A DNA stretch of 64,000 nucleotides from Agrobacterium tumefaciens (GTDB lineage Bacteria; Pseudomonadota; Alphaproteobacteria; Rhizobiales; Rhizobiaceae). How positions within the stretch are numbered: the stretch's first letter is position 1; the number at the start of each line of letters is the position of its first letter. Made by a program: the position numbers and the translations under genes. The DNA lies in contig NZ_JXQV01000002.1 of NCBI RefSeq assembly GCF_000834635.1, positions 175,323 to 239,322 of the forward strand. Direction: 5' to 3'. The notes under the pieces are model-generated. The model did not search any database. It saw nothing but the letters and a program-made list of their open reading frames with translations, and was not told the DNA's origin. Shown here piece after piece: positions 35,371 through 44,032 of this stretch.

Positions 35371-36074
35371 GCGCGCGCCCTCCACACCGGATCGAGGCGC
35401 ATCGAAAGATAGGAACCGGCTCCCATGATCAAGAGGGAGAAGAAGAGGTAAAGAACGGTGCCGACCAGATAGATTTCAAACGTCTGGAAGCTCAGATTCT
35501 CGATTTCCTTGATTGCATGGGTCAATTCTGACGCGCCGATAACGAGAGCAAGGCTACTGTTCTTGAACAGGGAAACGCTGTGATTGATGAGCGGTGGCAG
35601 CGCGTTACGCACGCCTTGCGGCATGATGATGAAGCGCATTGCCGAGGTATAGCCATGCCCCAGCGCCTTGGCGGCTTCCATCTGGCCCGCGCTGACAGAG
35701 CGGAGGCCCGAACGCAAATCCTCGCTGAAATAGGCGGCCTGACAAAGACCCAGGCCCACGATGGCGAAAATGGGTTCGGCGTTATGGTCGGTCAGCCAGT
35801 TCGTGAGACCGGACGGCAATAGGGTGAAAATGCCGAAGTACCAGAGCATCAATTGCACCAGCGTCGGCACGTTACGATGATAGGAAACATAGGCAGCGAC
35901 TAGACGGTCGCCGAAGCGGGATGGTGAGAAGCGGATGCAGAGCAGGACGAGTGCCAACGACATTGCTAGCGACCATGAACCAAGGAAGATGATGAACGTC
36001 ATCTCGATGCCATGGATAAGCATCGCAATATATTCCTGATTGCTCAGGATGGCCCAAAGGTCGAAGCCCTTCAC
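35367..36074 (-). CDS. Amino acid ABC transporter permease (HisQ/GlnP type)
   Basis: A 235-residue membrane protein. Its EAA-like loop EAAKALGHGYTSAMRFIIMPQG is nearly identical in pattern to its partner, and NVPTLVQLMLWYFGIF lies in the membrane core. The start overlaps the SDR stop by 4 bases, tying transport to the dehydrogenase. Confidence 0.93.
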   Translation of the reverse strand: MKGFDLWAILSNQEYIAMLIHGIEMTFIIFLGSWSLAMSLALVLLCIRFSPSRFGDRLVAAYVSYHRNVPTLVQLMLWYFGIFTLLPSGLTNWLTDHNAEPIFAIVGLGLCQAAYFSEDLRSGLRSVSAGQMEAAKALGHGYTSAMRFIIMPQGVRNALPPLINHSVSLFKNSSLALVIGASELTHAIKEIENLSFQTFEIYLVGTVLYLFFSLLIMGAGSYLSMRLDPVWRARA

Positions 36075-36850
36075 GGCTTTTGCTCCTTCGATGCGCCAGC
36101 CTCGTTGCCATCCTGCGGCCTGGCCGTTTGCAGACCACCCATCACCTGAAGCGTCGGCGTAATCTCCATGTGTCCGATATTGACGGCAACCGGTGCGGCA
36201 ATGGCGAAGGCGATGGCTTCGGCGATATCCTCTGCCTTGGGCAACTCGAAGCCATCGATAAAGCGTTCACGCACGCTCGGATCATTACCATGAACGTGGC
36301 TGAAGATATCCGTTGCCACGCGGCCGGGGCAGATTTCCGTCACACGAACACGCTTGCCGAACGCATCAAGGCGCAGCTGGTTGGACAGCATGGCAACGCC
36401 AGCCTTGACGGCGTGGTAGGTTGAGTTGCCGCCGAAATTGTAATTCCCGGCAATCGAGGAAATATTGACGACATGTCCGCGGTCTCTTTCCACCATGCCA
36501 GGCACGATGAGGCGGCAAATGTGGAGGACAGCGCGCAGGTTCACATCAACCAGAAGATCAATGTCCTCTTCATCGGCTTGCAGAAATTTCTTCGGGCGAT
36601 CCACACCGGCATTGTTGACCAGAATGTCGAACTGCACGCGGCTGGCCAGATCGGCAATGGCGGCGCGATCCGTCACGTCGATAACGTGGGCAATGCAGCC
36701 CGTGCGCTGTGCCAACTGCTTCAAGGCTTCGGCGTTGCGTGCAATGGCGTGGACTTCGATGTTTTCGCGGCGAAACCGCTCAACAATTGCGGCGCCGATG
36801 CCGGACGATGCGCCGGTGACCAATGCGGTGTTGTAATCGGAGAATGACAT
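36071..36850 (-). CDS. Short-chain dehydrogenase/reductase
   Basis: A 259-residue classical SDR. The NAD(P)-binding turn is TGASSGIGAAIVERF, followed by NNAGVDRP, the catalytic Ser region VNISSIAGNY, and YHAVK with the catalytic Tyr and Lys. It is the first gene of the leftward operon with the amino acid transporter and RraA aldolase. A role in oxidising a hydroxyl group of the imported compound is plausible (inference). It is divergent from the LysR gene. Confidence 0.92.
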   Translation of the reverse strand: MSFSDYNTALVTGASSGIGAAIVERFRRENIEVHAIARNAEALKQLAQRTGCIAHVIDVTDRAAIADLASRVQFDILVNNAGVDRPKKFLQADEEDIDLLVDVNLRAVLHICRLIVPGMVERDRGHVVNISSIAGNYNFGGNSTYHAVKAGVAMLSNQLRLDAFGKRVRVTEICPGRVATDIFSHVHGNDPSVRERFIDGFELPKAEDIAEAIAFAIAAPVAVNIGHMEITPTLQVMGGLQTARPQDGNEAGASKEQKP

Positions 36851-36910
36851 TCTGATCCCCTTATTGTTGTCATGGAGCTTAACGAAGCTTTTCCTGCTTG
36901 CCTAAGACCG

Positions 36911-36927
36911 ATTACTTTTGGAGTAAT
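36911..36927. promoter_or_regulatory. Inverted repeat, candidate LysR binding site
   Basis: ATTACTTTTGGAGTAAT has 6-bp arms ATTACT/AGTAAT around a 5-bp centre, the length and AT-rich form of LysR-family sites (T-N11-A). It sits between the SDR start (36850) and the divergent LysR start (37086). Confidence 0.65.
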
Positions 36928-37085
36928 AAGGAAGTTTTATGGAGGCCCTCTGCAAAGGGTTTTGGTAGTGAGACCAGCGAAATCCTAAGTGCACACGCTT
37001 GCATGATTGCGGTGCCGGCTCTAACCTTTACCGGTAGAAGATGTGAATAATCACGCCTTCCAAATATGAAGTCATTATTGCTGCA

Positions 37086-37991
37086 ATGGATATCAGACGT
37101 CTTAGATCTTTCATCGTTATCGTTGATAGCGGCAGCATCACCCGTGCGGCCGATATTCTGCATCTGGCCCAACCAGCGCTGAGCCAGCAACTGGCGGCTC
37201 TTGAAGAGCATTTCGGCCAGAAACTTCTGATTCGCAGTCAGCAGGGCGTAACGATGACGGATGCGGGCCATGCCGTGTATCGGCATTCGCAAATCATTCT
37301 TCGCCAGATGGAGCAGGCGCAGGTGGATGCGGCAGCGGCTGGCAACTCCCTGGCTGGACGCGTGTCGGTCGGCCTCGTACCCTTCAGCAGCGCAGCTACG
37401 CTCTCTGTCGATCTGCTTGCAGAAACACGAAAGCGACATCCGGGGATTTTGATCCATCTGACGGAAAGTGTGGGGCAGACCTATAGCCAGATGATCATGA
37501 ACGGTAGGCTGGAAATGGCGCTGATCCACGGGGTCGGCCCGATCAAGGGCGTACGTTTTGAGCCTGTCCTCAGCGAGGAATTCTATCTGGTCGCCCATCG
37601 CAACTTCGCAATCGAAGCAGACATGAAACCGGTGCCAATCGGCGCGCTGGACGGGCTGCCGATGCTTTTGCCGCCCACCTATAACTTTGTGCGAAGGGCC
37701 GTGGAGACCGCATTCACCCGCAGCCGCATCAATCTGAAGGTGGTAGCGGAAGTCGAAATCGTCAGAACCCTGGCACGGGCAGTCGCAACTGGCCTGGGCG
37801 CGACCATCATGCCAAAGGCCATTGCCGACCGTATCGTTTCGGAATCGAGTGAGCCGCTTGTTTGCAGACTTCTGTCTCCGCGGATTGAAGAGACCTTGTC
37901 GCTATGCACTTCGGATCAGAATACGCTTTCGGAACCGGCTTTCGCGGTAAAGGATATTCTGGTGGAGCTGACTGAGACGCTGAAGCTGTAA
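37086..37991 (+). CDS. LysR-family transcriptional regulator (Nac/Cbl-like)
   Basis: A 301-residue regulator. The N-terminal HTH contains GSITRAADILHLAQPALSQQL and LEEHFGQKLLIR, and the effector domain covers about 90-295. The style resembles nitrogen assimilation regulators such as Nac (inference). It is divergent from the SDR-transporter-RraA operon and converges on the aminotransferase that ends the 5-oxoprolinase operon. It may therefore control both. Confidence 0.92.
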   Translation: MDIRRLRSFIVIVDSGSITRAADILHLAQPALSQQLAALEEHFGQKLLIRSQQGVTMTDAGHAVYRHSQIILRQMEQAQVDAAAAGNSLAGRVSVGLVPFSSAATLSVDLLAETRKRHPGILIHLTESVGQTYSQMIMNGRLEMALIHGVGPIKGVRFEPVLSEEFYLVAHRNFAIEADMKPVPIGALDGLPMLLPPTYNFVRRAVETAFTRSRINLKVVAEVEIVRTLARAVATGLGATIMPKAIADRIVSESSEPLVCRLLSPRIEETLSLCTSDQNTLSEPAFAVKDILVELTETLKL

Positions 37992-38013
37992 CCGGCCCGA
38001 AAACCGGGCCGGT
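37991..38013. terminator. Hairpin between convergent LysR and aminotransferase genes
   Basis: ACCGGCCCG, AAAAC and CGGGCCGGT form a perfect 9-bp stem immediately after the LysR stop and 12 bp before the aminotransferase stop. It could end transcription from both sides. There is no long U-run. Confidence 0.7.
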
Positions 38014-38025
38014 CAGAAACCATGC

Positions 38026-39231
38026 TTACCGCATTGTTTTGCAGAACTCAGAAATGCGGGCGCAGCCTTCATTGAGCATTTCCATGCTGGTGGCATAGGA
38101 AATGCGGAAATAGGGGCTCATGCCATAGGCGGAACCCTGTACGGTTGCGACGTGGTGTTCTTCTACAAGTGCCATGACGAAATCGACATCGCTTTCGATT
38201 TTGCGACCGCCCTTCGTCGTCTTGCCAATCAATCCTGAAATATTTGGGTAGATATAGAAGGCACCTTCCGGCTTGTGGCACCGCAGGCCATCAATCTGTG
38301 CCAGCTTGTCTAGCACGAAATCGCGTCTTTCCCGATAGATCGCTGCGCGCTCCTTAAGCAGGTCCTGCGGGCCATCAAGGGCTGCAATGGCTGCTGCCTG
38401 TGTGACGGTGGCGATACCGCCGCCATTCTGGCCATTGACATTGCTGATCGCAGAAATCAATTCTTTCGATCCGCTGGCGCAATAGCCTAGACGCCAACCC
38501 GTCATTGCATAGGCCTTGGAAACACCATTCATGGTGAGCACTCGGTCGTAAAGGCGCGGCTCGACATCAGCAATCGTGCCGAATTCAAACCCGTCATAGA
38601 CAAGATGCTCATAGATATCGTCGGTCAATATCCACACATGGGGATGGCGCAACATGACCTCGGCGATTGCCGCCATCTCCGCGCGCGAGCAGGCCGCACC
38701 GGTCGGATTGCTCGGGAAGTTGAGGAAAAGCCACTTGGTGCGTGGGGTAATCGCCGCCTCAAGATCCTCCGGGCGCAGTTTGAAGCCAGCCTGCTCAAAG
38801 CACGGCACAGAAACCGGAACGCCACCGGCAAATTTGACGATATCGGCATAGCTGACCCATGATGGCGTCGGGATGACAACTTCGTCACCCGGATTGCAGG
38901 TGGCCAGCATGGCGTTGAAAATGACCTGCTTGCCACCAGCGGAGACCACGACCTGGCTGGCATCATAATCGAGATTATTGTCGCGCTTGAACTTGCGGAT
39001 GATTGCCGCCTTCAGCGCAGGCGTGCCGTCCATCGGCGGATATTTCGTTTCACCATTCAGTGCTGCCGCGTGTGCGGCCTCGACGGCATGTGCAGGTGTG
39101 GGAAAATCCGGTTCGCCGGACGAAAGGCTGACAACCTTCTCACCTTTGGCGGCCAGTTCTCTGGCGCGCTGCGTCATGGCAGCGGAAGCCGAGATGGAGA
39201 CATTTTTCAGACGATCGGCTGTGGAGGGCAT
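38026..39231 (-). CDS. Class I/II aminotransferase (aspartate aminotransferase-like)
   Basis: A 401-residue PLP enzyme of fold type I, subgroup I-gamma. It has SLSSGEPDFPTPAH, NFPSNPTGAACSR (substrate Asn region), DDIYEHLVYDG (PLP Asp/Tyr) and the PLP lysine in MNGVSKAYAMTGWRLGY, with a C-terminal FRISYATS Arg. The ATG at 39231 gives the usual family start; an upstream ATG adds 14 residues. It lies 48 bp after pxpA. It would transaminate glutamate or a glutamate analogue released by 5-oxoprolinase (inference). Confidence 0.92.
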   Translation of the reverse strand: MPSTADRLKNVSISASAAMTQRARELAAKGEKVVSLSSGEPDFPTPAHAVEAAHAAALNGETKYPPMDGTPALKAAIIRKFKRDNNLDYDASQVVVSAGGKQVIFNAMLATCNPGDEVVIPTPSWVSYADIVKFAGGVPVSVPCFEQAGFKLRPEDLEAAITPRTKWLFLNFPSNPTGAACSRAEMAAIAEVMLRHPHVWILTDDIYEHLVYDGFEFGTIADVEPRLYDRVLTMNGVSKAYAMTGWRLGYCASGSKELISAISNVNGQNGGGIATVTQAAAIAALDGPQDLLKERAAIYRERRDFVLDKLAQIDGLRCHKPEGAFYIYPNISGLIGKTTKGGRKIESDVDFVMALVEEHHVATVQGSAYGMSPYFRISYATSMEMLNEGCARISEFCKTMR

Positions 39232-39278
39232 GAGATGTTCTTTCGATGATATTGGACAAACAACAAACAGCAATTCGC

Positions 39279-40046
39279 TCAGGATGCGAGTTCCGCCGCA
39301 GGGGTGAGCGTTGCGCCAGTGGCTTCGATTTCACTGCGAATGATGCGAGCGAGCTCCAGAGAGCCCGGCGTATCGCTGTGCACGAGAATAGACCGCGCCG
39401 GCATGGTGAGGATCTCACCATCGATGGCCTCTACGGTGCCGTCGGTCAGGAAGCGGCGAACGCGGGCGCGCACCGAAGCTTCATCCTTGACGAGCGCGCC
39501 TTCAAGCCCGCGTGCCACCAGCTTTCCTTCACCGTCATAGGCGCGGTCGGCCAGAAACAGCGCAAGCGTCTTGAGGCCTGCTCGCTTTGCCGCCTTTTCG
39601 ATTTCGCTGTCTGGCGTCACGAACACGACAAGCTTTGGATCGACAAGGGAGATGGCGTTCATCATCAGGTCGGCCAGTCTGGGATCGCGATTGACCATAT
39701 TGCCCATGGCCGCATGAAAGCTGAAATGGCCGACCGTCATGCCTTCGGTTTTGGCAATCGCCATCAATGCACCCAGTTGATAGAGCATCTGCTGGCGCAG
39801 CTCGTCAGGCTGAAACGGCATTTCACGCCGCCCGAAACCAGTTCTGTCCGGCAGACCGGGATGCGCGCCGATACCAACACCGTTGGATTTTGCCAGACGC
39901 ACCATTCTCGCCATCGTATCGGGATCGCCACCGTGAAAGCCGCAGGCAATATTGGCCGATGACACGATCTTCATCATCGCCTCGTCGTCACACAGCCGGT
40001 AAGGACCGAACCCTTCGCCCATGTCGGAATTCAGATCGATTTTCAT
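39279..40046 (-). CDS. pxpA: 5-oxoprolinase subunit A (LamB/YcsF family)
   Basis: A 255-residue protein starting MKIDLNSDMGEGFGPY with SSANIACGFHGGDP, the diagnostic block of PxpA. PxpA works with PxpB and PxpC to hydrolyse 5-oxoproline (pyroglutamate) to glutamate using ATP. It lies 27 bp after pxpC in the same operon. Confidence 0.95.
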   Translation of the reverse strand: MKIDLNSDMGEGFGPYRLCDDEAMMKIVSSANIACGFHGGDPDTMARMVRLAKSNGVGIGAHPGLPDRTGFGRREMPFQPDELRQQMLYQLGALMAIAKTEGMTVGHFSFHAAMGNMVNRDPRLADLMMNAISLVDPKLVVFVTPDSEIEKAAKRAGLKTLALFLADRAYDGEGKLVARGLEGALVKDEASVRARVRRFLTDGTVEAIDGEILTMPARSILVHSDTPGSLELARIIRSEIEATGATLTPAAELAS

Positions 40047-40073
40047 CGCGTCCTCCTTTTCGCCCCAGTGCCG

Positions 40074-41069
40074 TCAGGCCATTGCTTTTAGCGCCCGCTT
40101 GACCATTTGTGATGTCTGCCGGACGTCCTCGACATAGCCAGCGACGGCCTGCTCGACCGCGCGCGCCTCAGCGTGGTCGCAGCGCACAAATTTCAGACGG
40201 CTGCCGATACGGGCTTGGCCCAGCCGCCACAGGTCGCCTTCGATGACACCGGCAATTTTGGGATAGCCGCCTGCGGTATTGGCGTCGCTCATCTGGATAA
40301 TTGGCTCCCCACCCGGCGGCACCTGCACGACACCCGGAACGACCCCGTGGGAGCGCATTTCGATGGTTTCCGTCGGTTTGATAGGGTCACCGGACAGGCG
40401 ATATCCCGTTCGGTCGCTACGAGACGATATCCGCCATGTCTGGCTCCAGAATGCTTCGCCGTCTTGCGCAAACAAACCGTGTTCACCAGCGGCAATGGCG
40501 CGGATCGGCAAAACACCATCAATCGGCGCGACAAAGACATCCCGTAGGGCTGTGGCAGGCTCAACAACTGCAATGCCGCTTTGGGGTAGCGGCAGGGCAT
40601 CCGGCAATGAACCAATCGCGAGCTTGTCACCCTTCACAAGAGGCCGCCCGGCATGCCCGCCAAAGCCACCGCGCAGCGCTGTGCTTCTCGAGTCCATCAG
40701 CACCGGCACATTGATGCCGCCCGCCAACACGATATAGGCGCGTGCCAGTTTTGGTGGCTGTGCGAGCTCCAGCACCTGGCCTTCGGTTGCGATCTGCGCG
40801 CACCACCCGAGAATGTCCCTGCCATCCAGCAGGGGGCTGCCATCGGAGCCCGTGACCGCAAAAGCCGTCTTCGCGTCAAACCGCAGTTTAAAGGGAAATG
40901 TCTGAACCTCGATCACAGCCGCATCAGCAGCGTTGCCGACGAGAATATTGCCGATTTTGACGGCGAGGGGGTCCATGGCTCCACCGGCGGATACGCCAAT
41001 GTCTCGATAGCCGGGCCGACCAAGGTCCTGAACTGTGTTGAAGGGACCTGTTTCGATGATCTCGATCAT
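40074..41069 (-). CDS. pxpC: 5-oxoprolinase subunit C (KipA, biotin-dependent carboxyltransferase-like)
   Basis: A 331-residue protein. The segment GPFNTVQDLGRPGYRDIGVSAGGAMD and later MRSHGVVPGVVQVPPGGEPI are characteristic of the KipA/PxpC and allophanate-hydrolase subunit 2 family. The start overlaps pxpB by 4 bases. With PxpB it forms the catalytic pair. Many databases label it a biotin-dependent carboxyltransferase. Confidence 0.94.
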   Translation of the reverse strand: MIEIIETGPFNTVQDLGRPGYRDIGVSAGGAMDPLAVKIGNILVGNAADAAVIEVQTFPFKLRFDAKTAFAVTGSDGSPLLDGRDILGWCAQIATEGQVLELAQPPKLARAYIVLAGGINVPVLMDSRSTALRGGFGGHAGRPLVKGDKLAIGSLPDALPLPQSGIAVVEPATALRDVFVAPIDGVLPIRAIAAGEHGLFAQDGEAFWSQTWRISSRSDRTGYRLSGDPIKPTETIEMRSHGVVPGVVQVPPGGEPIIQMSDANTAGGYPKIAGVIEGDLWRLGQARIGSRLKFVRCDHAEARAVEQAVAGYVEDVRQTSQMVKRALKAMA

Positions 41070-41773
41070 AGCTCGATCCTCTCCGGCACGAAGCGGACGA
41101 TATCGCCCGGTGCCATCAGCGCCGGTGTTGAGGACGCGGGATCAAACATCTGCATGTCCGCATAACCAATGGAGTTCCAGCCGTTCGGGCCCGTCAGCAT
41201 GGCCACGCCAGTCTGCATTCCGCCAATCGTTACGCAGCCTTTTTCCATTCTTATTGATGGAACGGTCTTTCTTGGCATGTAGATCCGCTGATCGAGACCA
41301 TGGAGATAACCAAAGCCGGGCGCGCTGCCGAGCGCAAAAACCCGGTAGGTGGCTTCATGGTGAATACGCACCACATCGCGGTCACTTAATCCCGAGCGAT
41401 CACAAAGCGCCGCAAGATCTGTTGCGTGTTCGCCGCCGTACTGAACGGGGATCTCTATCGTCTTGCCCGCCAGCTCAAGGCTCTGAGCATCGTTCCAGGC
41501 GTCAAGCAATCGCGTGACCATCATTTCTGGATCGTCAGGCGTTTCATGCAGAATCGTCAGCATATTGGTCATGCCGGGAATAACTTCCGCGACATCTGCC
41601 CAAGCACTCACAGTCTGTGCCAAAGCCCAAATCCAGCGTTGCGCGGGCAGATCGAATTCGCCCGGCGCTTCCAGAAGAAAAGATCGAGATCCAATGAACG
41701 ATATACGAGCCTTCCCCTTGGCGGCGGGTATGATTTCGCGCGACTGCGCCATGAGGTTTGAGTTGGCAATCAT
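41066..41773 (-). CDS. pxpB: 5-oxoprolinase subunit B (KipI family)
   Basis: A 235-residue protein with the KipI signature blocks GSAPGFGYLHGLDQRIYMPRK and GGMQTGVAMLTGPNGWNSIG. It is paired with PxpC and overlaps both neighbours by 4 bases. The block GSAPGFGYL departs from the more usual GFxPGFPYL in two positions. Confidence 0.93.
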   Translation of the reverse strand: MIANSNLMAQSREIIPAAKGKARISFIGSRSFLLEAPGEFDLPAQRWIWALAQTVSAWADVAEVIPGMTNMLTILHETPDDPEMMVTRLLDAWNDAQSLELAGKTIEIPVQYGGEHATDLAALCDRSGLSDRDVVRIHHEATYRVFALGSAPGFGYLHGLDQRIYMPRKTVPSIRMEKGCVTIGGMQTGVAMLTGPNGWNSIGYADMQMFDPASSTPALMAPGDIVRFVPERIEL

Positions 41774-42183
41774 GATGTGGGCTCTATTTCAAACAGAGGA
41801 TCGCCGAAGCCTACCAGCGCATTGGTCTCGGCAAGCTGTTTCGTTAATAAGCCAAGGCGGCCAGCAGCAACGGGCAGCAGCACGGGACCTATACGCAAGA
41901 AGCCGATGACATCCATGGCTGAAACCTTTCGCGGGATGGGCGCAGGCTCGTTCGCGGAACTATTCGATGGGCAGAAAATGCCTGCCATCGGTGCTTTGAC
42001 CAGAACAGCGGAATGGCCATTCTGCACGGGTGCCCGATCAAGCTGTACGCTTTTGTTCGTGGCGATGACGATACGCAAATGCCCGTCGCGGCCTGTGATT
42101 TCCAGGCCGTCCACACCCGCTGCCGTCAGCGCATCCGTCAGCGCGGCAATGGTAGCCGGATCGCTTAAGTCAAGCGTGCTCAT
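41770..42183 (-). CDS. BCCP-like protein lacking the biotinylation lysine
   Basis: A 137-residue protein shaped like a biotin carboxyl carrier: KAPMAGIF near 63-70 and a closing FGDPLFEIEP near 126-135. At the hairpin where carriers have EAMK the sequence reads RIGP (97-100), so the lysine that carries biotin is absent. It is therefore unlikely to carry biotin and may serve as a structural or adaptor subunit. The start overlaps the AccC stop (ATGA), and the stop overlaps pxpB. A true carrier lies two genes upstream. Confidence 0.8.
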   Translation of the reverse strand: MSTLDLSDPATIAALTDALTAAGVDGLEITGRDGHLRIVIATNKSVQLDRAPVQNGHSAVLVKAPMAGIFCPSNSSANEPAPIPRKVSAMDVIGFLRIGPVLLPVAAGRLGLLTKQLAETNALVGFGDPLFEIEPTS

Positions 42184-43571
42184 GCCGTCATCCGCTGTTT
42201 GAGCCATTGTTCAAGATAGTGAATATCCGTTTCGCCCGTGGCGAAATTCCCGTCCTCGAATAGCGTCCGCAGAAGCGGCACATTGGTCGAGATGCCCTCG
42301 ATGCGCGTCGCGGAAAGCGCGTCCCTCATCTTCGCCATCGCCCCCGTGCGGGTCGGCGCATGGACTATGAGCTTGGCGATCAGGGAGTCGTAAAAGGGAG
42401 AAATGCGGTACCCCGCATGAATATGGGTATCGACACGAATGCCAACTCCTTGCGGCAGCGCGAGAGCAGTCACAGTCCCGGCTGACGGCATGAAACTCTC
42501 CGGGTCTTCGGCATTTATACGGCATTCAAAGGAATGTCCGTCGCACTGGATGTCTTCCTGCGCGAGTTCCAGAACTTCGCCCAGTGCGGCCCTGATCTGA
42601 GCCTGGACGATATCGACGCCGCTGGTCATTTCCGTTACGGGATGTTCCACCTGAAGGCGGGTATTCATCTCTATGAAATAGAAACTACCATTCTCATAAA
42701 GAAACTCGAACGTACCCACGCCGCGATAACCGATCAGCTGACATGCCTCGACGCAAGCCCTGCCAACGGCATTGATGACGTCATCCGGGATTCCCGATGC
42801 TGGCGCTTCTTCCACCACCTTTTGGTGGCGGCGCTGCATCGAGCAATCGCGATGCCCAAGCCAAACGGCGTTGCCATGCGTATCACATAGCAACTGAATT
42901 TCGATGTGCCGAGGATGCTGAAGAAACTTTTCCATATACAGCGCTGCCGACCCGAAAGCCTGACGCGCTTCCTCGCGGGTTGTCGCAATCGCTTCGTGCA
43001 GCGAGGTTGCATCCTGCACCACCCGCATTCCCCGCCCGCCGCCGCCGCCGGCTGCCTTGATGATAACGGGATATCCGATCTCCTGCGCTATACGCTCGAC
43101 AATCTCTGGCTCTTCGGGAAGGGCTGTATCCGGTCCCGGAACGCAGGGAACGCCCGCCGCGATCATCGCGCGTTTTGCGGCTATCTTGTCGCCCATGGTC
43201 GCGATAGAAGATGCATCAGGCCCGATGAAAACAAGCCCAGCCTTTTCGATTGCTTCCGAAAACTCAGCATTTTCAGATAAAAAGCCATAACCGGGATGGA
43301 TTGCGCCAGCATTGGTCAACTTTGCGGCAAGCAGGATCGCGTCCTTGTTAAGATAGCTCTTGGCGGCGTTGGATGGTCCGATGCACAGGAAACGGTCCGC
43401 AGTTTCGCCGCGAGATGTCTGTATGTCGGCTTCAGAGCAGATCGCCACCGTTCTCAGTCCGAGTTCACGACAGCCACGCACAATACGTGTGGCGATCTCT
43501 CCCCGATTGGCAATCAACACCGTGTCGAAGCGTCTTTTACCAAAGGCATGATCGTTCGAGCGTTCCGTCAT
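42180..43571 (-). CDS. Biotin carboxylase (AccC-like)
   Basis: A 463-residue ATP-grasp enzyme that carboxylates biotin on a carrier. It has the N-terminal VLIANRGEIATRIVRGCRE, KAAGGGGGRGMR (ATP loop), MEKFLQHPRHIEIQ, RDCSMQRRHQKVVEEAPA and EMNTRLQVEHPVTE, so the active site looks complete. The ATG at 43571 overlaps the accB stop. This seems a specialised second copy tied to the 5-oxoprolinase genes, not the housekeeping acetyl-CoA carboxylase (inference). No carboxyltransferase alpha or beta gene is adjacent. Confidence 0.93.
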   Translation of the reverse strand: MTERSNDHAFGKRRFDTVLIANRGEIATRIVRGCRELGLRTVAICSEADIQTSRGETADRFLCIGPSNAAKSYLNKDAILLAAKLTNAGAIHPGYGFLSENAEFSEAIEKAGLVFIGPDASSIATMGDKIAAKRAMIAAGVPCVPGPDTALPEEPEIVERIAQEIGYPVIIKAAGGGGGRGMRVVQDATSLHEAIATTREEARQAFGSAALYMEKFLQHPRHIEIQLLCDTHGNAVWLGHRDCSMQRRHQKVVEEAPASGIPDDVINAVGRACVEACQLIGYRGVGTFEFLYENGSFYFIEMNTRLQVEHPVTEMTSGVDIVQAQIRAALGEVLELAQEDIQCDGHSFECRINAEDPESFMPSAGTVTALALPQGVGIRVDTHIHAGYRISPFYDSLIAKLIVHAPTRTGAMAKMRDALSATRIEGISTNVPLLRTLFEDGNFATGETDIHYLEQWLKQRMTA

Positions 43572-43990
43572 CACGCGATCTCCGCCAGAAGAGCACCCGT
43601 CTCTATTTCACCGCCATCGATATCGGTGAGATAGGCAATACGCCCACCCTTGGGTGCCGCAATCTTGTTGAAAACCTTCATCGCCTCGATGATGAACAGA
43701 GTCTGCCCCTGTTCAACGATGTCCCCGGTTCGGACGAAAGGCGCCTGTCCGGGCGCGGAGGCGCGATGCAGAACTCCGAACACCGGAGCTTTTATAGCAA
43801 CTGTCAAAGCGGTTGTTGGGTCGTTGAATGTATCGTTTGCTACACCTGTATTCGGCACATCTATTTCTGCGCGTGCCTTTTCTGTAGTTTGGAAAATACG
43901 GACCGAGACGTCCTTTTCCGAAACATTCAGCTCGGTGACATTCGTCCGTCCAACGAATTCTATCAGCATTTTGATCTTTGACAGGTCCAT
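43571..43990 (-). CDS. Biotin carboxyl carrier protein (AccB-like)
   Basis: A 139-residue carrier. The N-terminus MDLSKIKMLIEFVGRTNVTE matches the AccB opening. After a Ala/Thr-rich linker, APVFGVLHRASAPGQ leads to the biotinylation motif EAMK (102-105, K105). The start at 43990 matches the family; an ATG at 44005 is also possible. It is the first gene of the acc-pxp-aminotransferase operon and is followed with a one-base overlap by accC. Confidence 0.9.
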   Translation of the reverse strand: MDLSKIKMLIEFVGRTNVTELNVSEKDVSVRIFQTTEKARAEIDVPNTGVANDTFNDPTTALTVAIKAPVFGVLHRASAPGQAPFVRTGDIVEQGQTLFIIEAMKVFNKIAAPKGGRIAYLTDIDGGEIETGALLAEIA

Positions 43991-44032
43991 GCGCACACTC
44001 AGCATTTCAGCAAGGCCTCCGCAGACCTCCAA

